Shown piece after piece: positions 5,999 to 6,157 of a stretch of 6,157 bases of DNA (position 1 is the stretch's first letter; each line of letters opens with the position of its first letter). The translations under genes were made by a program, and so were the position numbers. Source of the stretch: Victivallales bacterium. GTDB lineage: Bacteria > Verrucomicrobiota > Lentisphaeria > Oligosphaerales > Oligosphaeraceae. The notes under the pieces were generated by a model. It worked only from the letters and a program-made list of their open reading frames with translations, ran no database searches and was not told where the DNA came from. The stretch covers positions 1-6,157 of the forward strand of contig CAAGGB010000334.1 in the NCBI GenBank assembly GCA_900769285.1, read 5' to 3'.

Positions 5999-6041
5999 AA
6001 AATAATGATATTTTTTAGTCCTTAGAAATTATCATTATTTT
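5999..6041. repeat. AT-rich inverted repeat (12-bp arms)
   Basis: AAAATAATGATA (5999-6010) and TATCATTATTTT (6030-6041) are perfect inverted copies. After one T-T mismatch, six more pairs (one wobble) close on the loop GTCCT (6018-6022). In the minus direction the stem is followed by a T5 run (6002-5998, partly in the stem), so it may act as a weak terminator or attenuator. Its low GC contrasts sharply with the genes to the left. Confidence 0.55.
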
Positions 6042-6145
6042 GCGCCGCCTCGCGCGCGTGTACCTTATTTTATTTGGGGAGCCCCCCCAGAATTTAGTAT
6101 AGCATCGCGGAATTGGGATTTCAAGAAAAAAATTGAAATTATCAT
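6025..6145. repeat. 11-bp direct repeat GAAATTATCAT, two copies
   Basis: GAAATTATCAT occurs at 6025-6035, inside the right arm of the AT-rich dyad, and at 6135-6145, upstream of the minus-strand promoter. The copies are exactly 110 bases apart. They could be binding sites for one regulator flanking the promoter, or chance in AT-rich DNA. Confidence 0.4.
6096..6124 (-). promoter_or_regulatory. Sigma-70-type promoter pointing left
   Basis: On the minus strand TTGAAA (6124-6119) is separated by exactly 17 bases (6118-6102) from TATACT (6101-6096). Each box matches the consensus at five of six positions. Upstream lie A/T tracts (6125-6157) resembling an UP element. Transcription would start near 6089-6088, at a run of seven G (6088-6082). 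No minus-strand coding gene follows before the ccs 3' end. It is the best promoter match in the window. Confidence 0.6.
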
Positions 6146-6157
6146 AAACTTTCCAAA

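Larger units (their letters stand above)
5904..6088 (-). ncRNA. Putative small RNA (or long structured leader), undescribed
   Basis: A near-consensus minus-strand promoter (6124-6096) would start a transcript near 6088. From there to the hairpin and T5 at 5904 is about 185 nt with no supported protein gene. Elements in transcript order are a G-run hairpin (6089-6075), a 12-bp AT-rich dyad followed by T5 (6041-5998), a self-complementary 24-mer (5981-5958) and the 14-bp hairpin (5957-5916). I find no features of tmRNA, SRP RNA, 6S RNA or RNase P RNA. Termination at the AT dyad would give a shorter species of about 90 nt. Read-through would run antisense into the 3' end of the ccs gene. The existence of the transcript is inference from promoter and structure only. 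Confidence 0.35.

Noticed and set aside
1..6157. CRISPR array, insertion sequence, tRNA or rRNA
   Set aside because: I looked on both strands and saw no regularly spaced repeats with spacers, no transposase motifs with terminal repeats, and no tRNA cloverleaf or rRNA signature.

Overview
This is a GC-rich bacterial window with five minus-strand genes on the left and middle and one plus-strand gene on the right. The gene content fits a Gram-negative bacterium with energy metabolism based on c-type cytochromes: a ResB-CcsA (System II) heme lyase fusion and a phosphofructokinase of the plant/trypanosome-like clade. The style is compatible with a PVC-group or related anaerobe (for example Lentisphaerota or Verrucomicrobiota). 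That placement is inference only; there is no rRNA or marker gene here to settle it.

Layout, left to right. Positions 1-116 hold a short direct repeat and a clear Rho-independent terminator on the minus strand. Positions 117-890 (minus) encode an unrecognised 257-residue protein with two N-terminal membrane segments, a methionine-rich stretch and a probably extracytoplasmic domain. A 347-base gap without a convincing gene (891-1237) carries its leader and a plus-oriented terminator-like hairpin. A four-gene minus-strand cluster follows, transcribed from 3900 to 1238: 6-phosphofructokinase, a YfcD-like Nudix hydrolase (11 bases later), a hotdog acyl-CoA thioesterase (6 bases later) and the glycine cleavage H protein (57 bases later). 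The tight spacing suggests one operon linking glycolytic entry, nucleotide or pyrophosphate clean-up, acyl-CoA turnover and a lipoyl carrier.

The 246-base divergent region (3901-4146) separates this operon from the plus-strand ccsA-type fusion gene (4147-5892), which would assemble c-type cytochromes at the outer face of the inner membrane.

The last 265 bases contain no protein gene I can support but are the most structured part of the window. DNA becomes visibly AT-rich after about 5990. A near-consensus sigma-70 promoter (TTGAAA, 17 bases, TATACT), with A/T tracts upstream, points leftward on the minus strand. It is followed by a G-run hairpin, a 12-bp AT-rich dyad, a self-complementary 24-mer and a 14-bp perfect hairpin that leads into TTTTT. 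This looks like a free-standing small RNA of up to roughly 185 nt, lying tail-to-tail with the cytochrome gene. It is the best candidate for something undescribed here.
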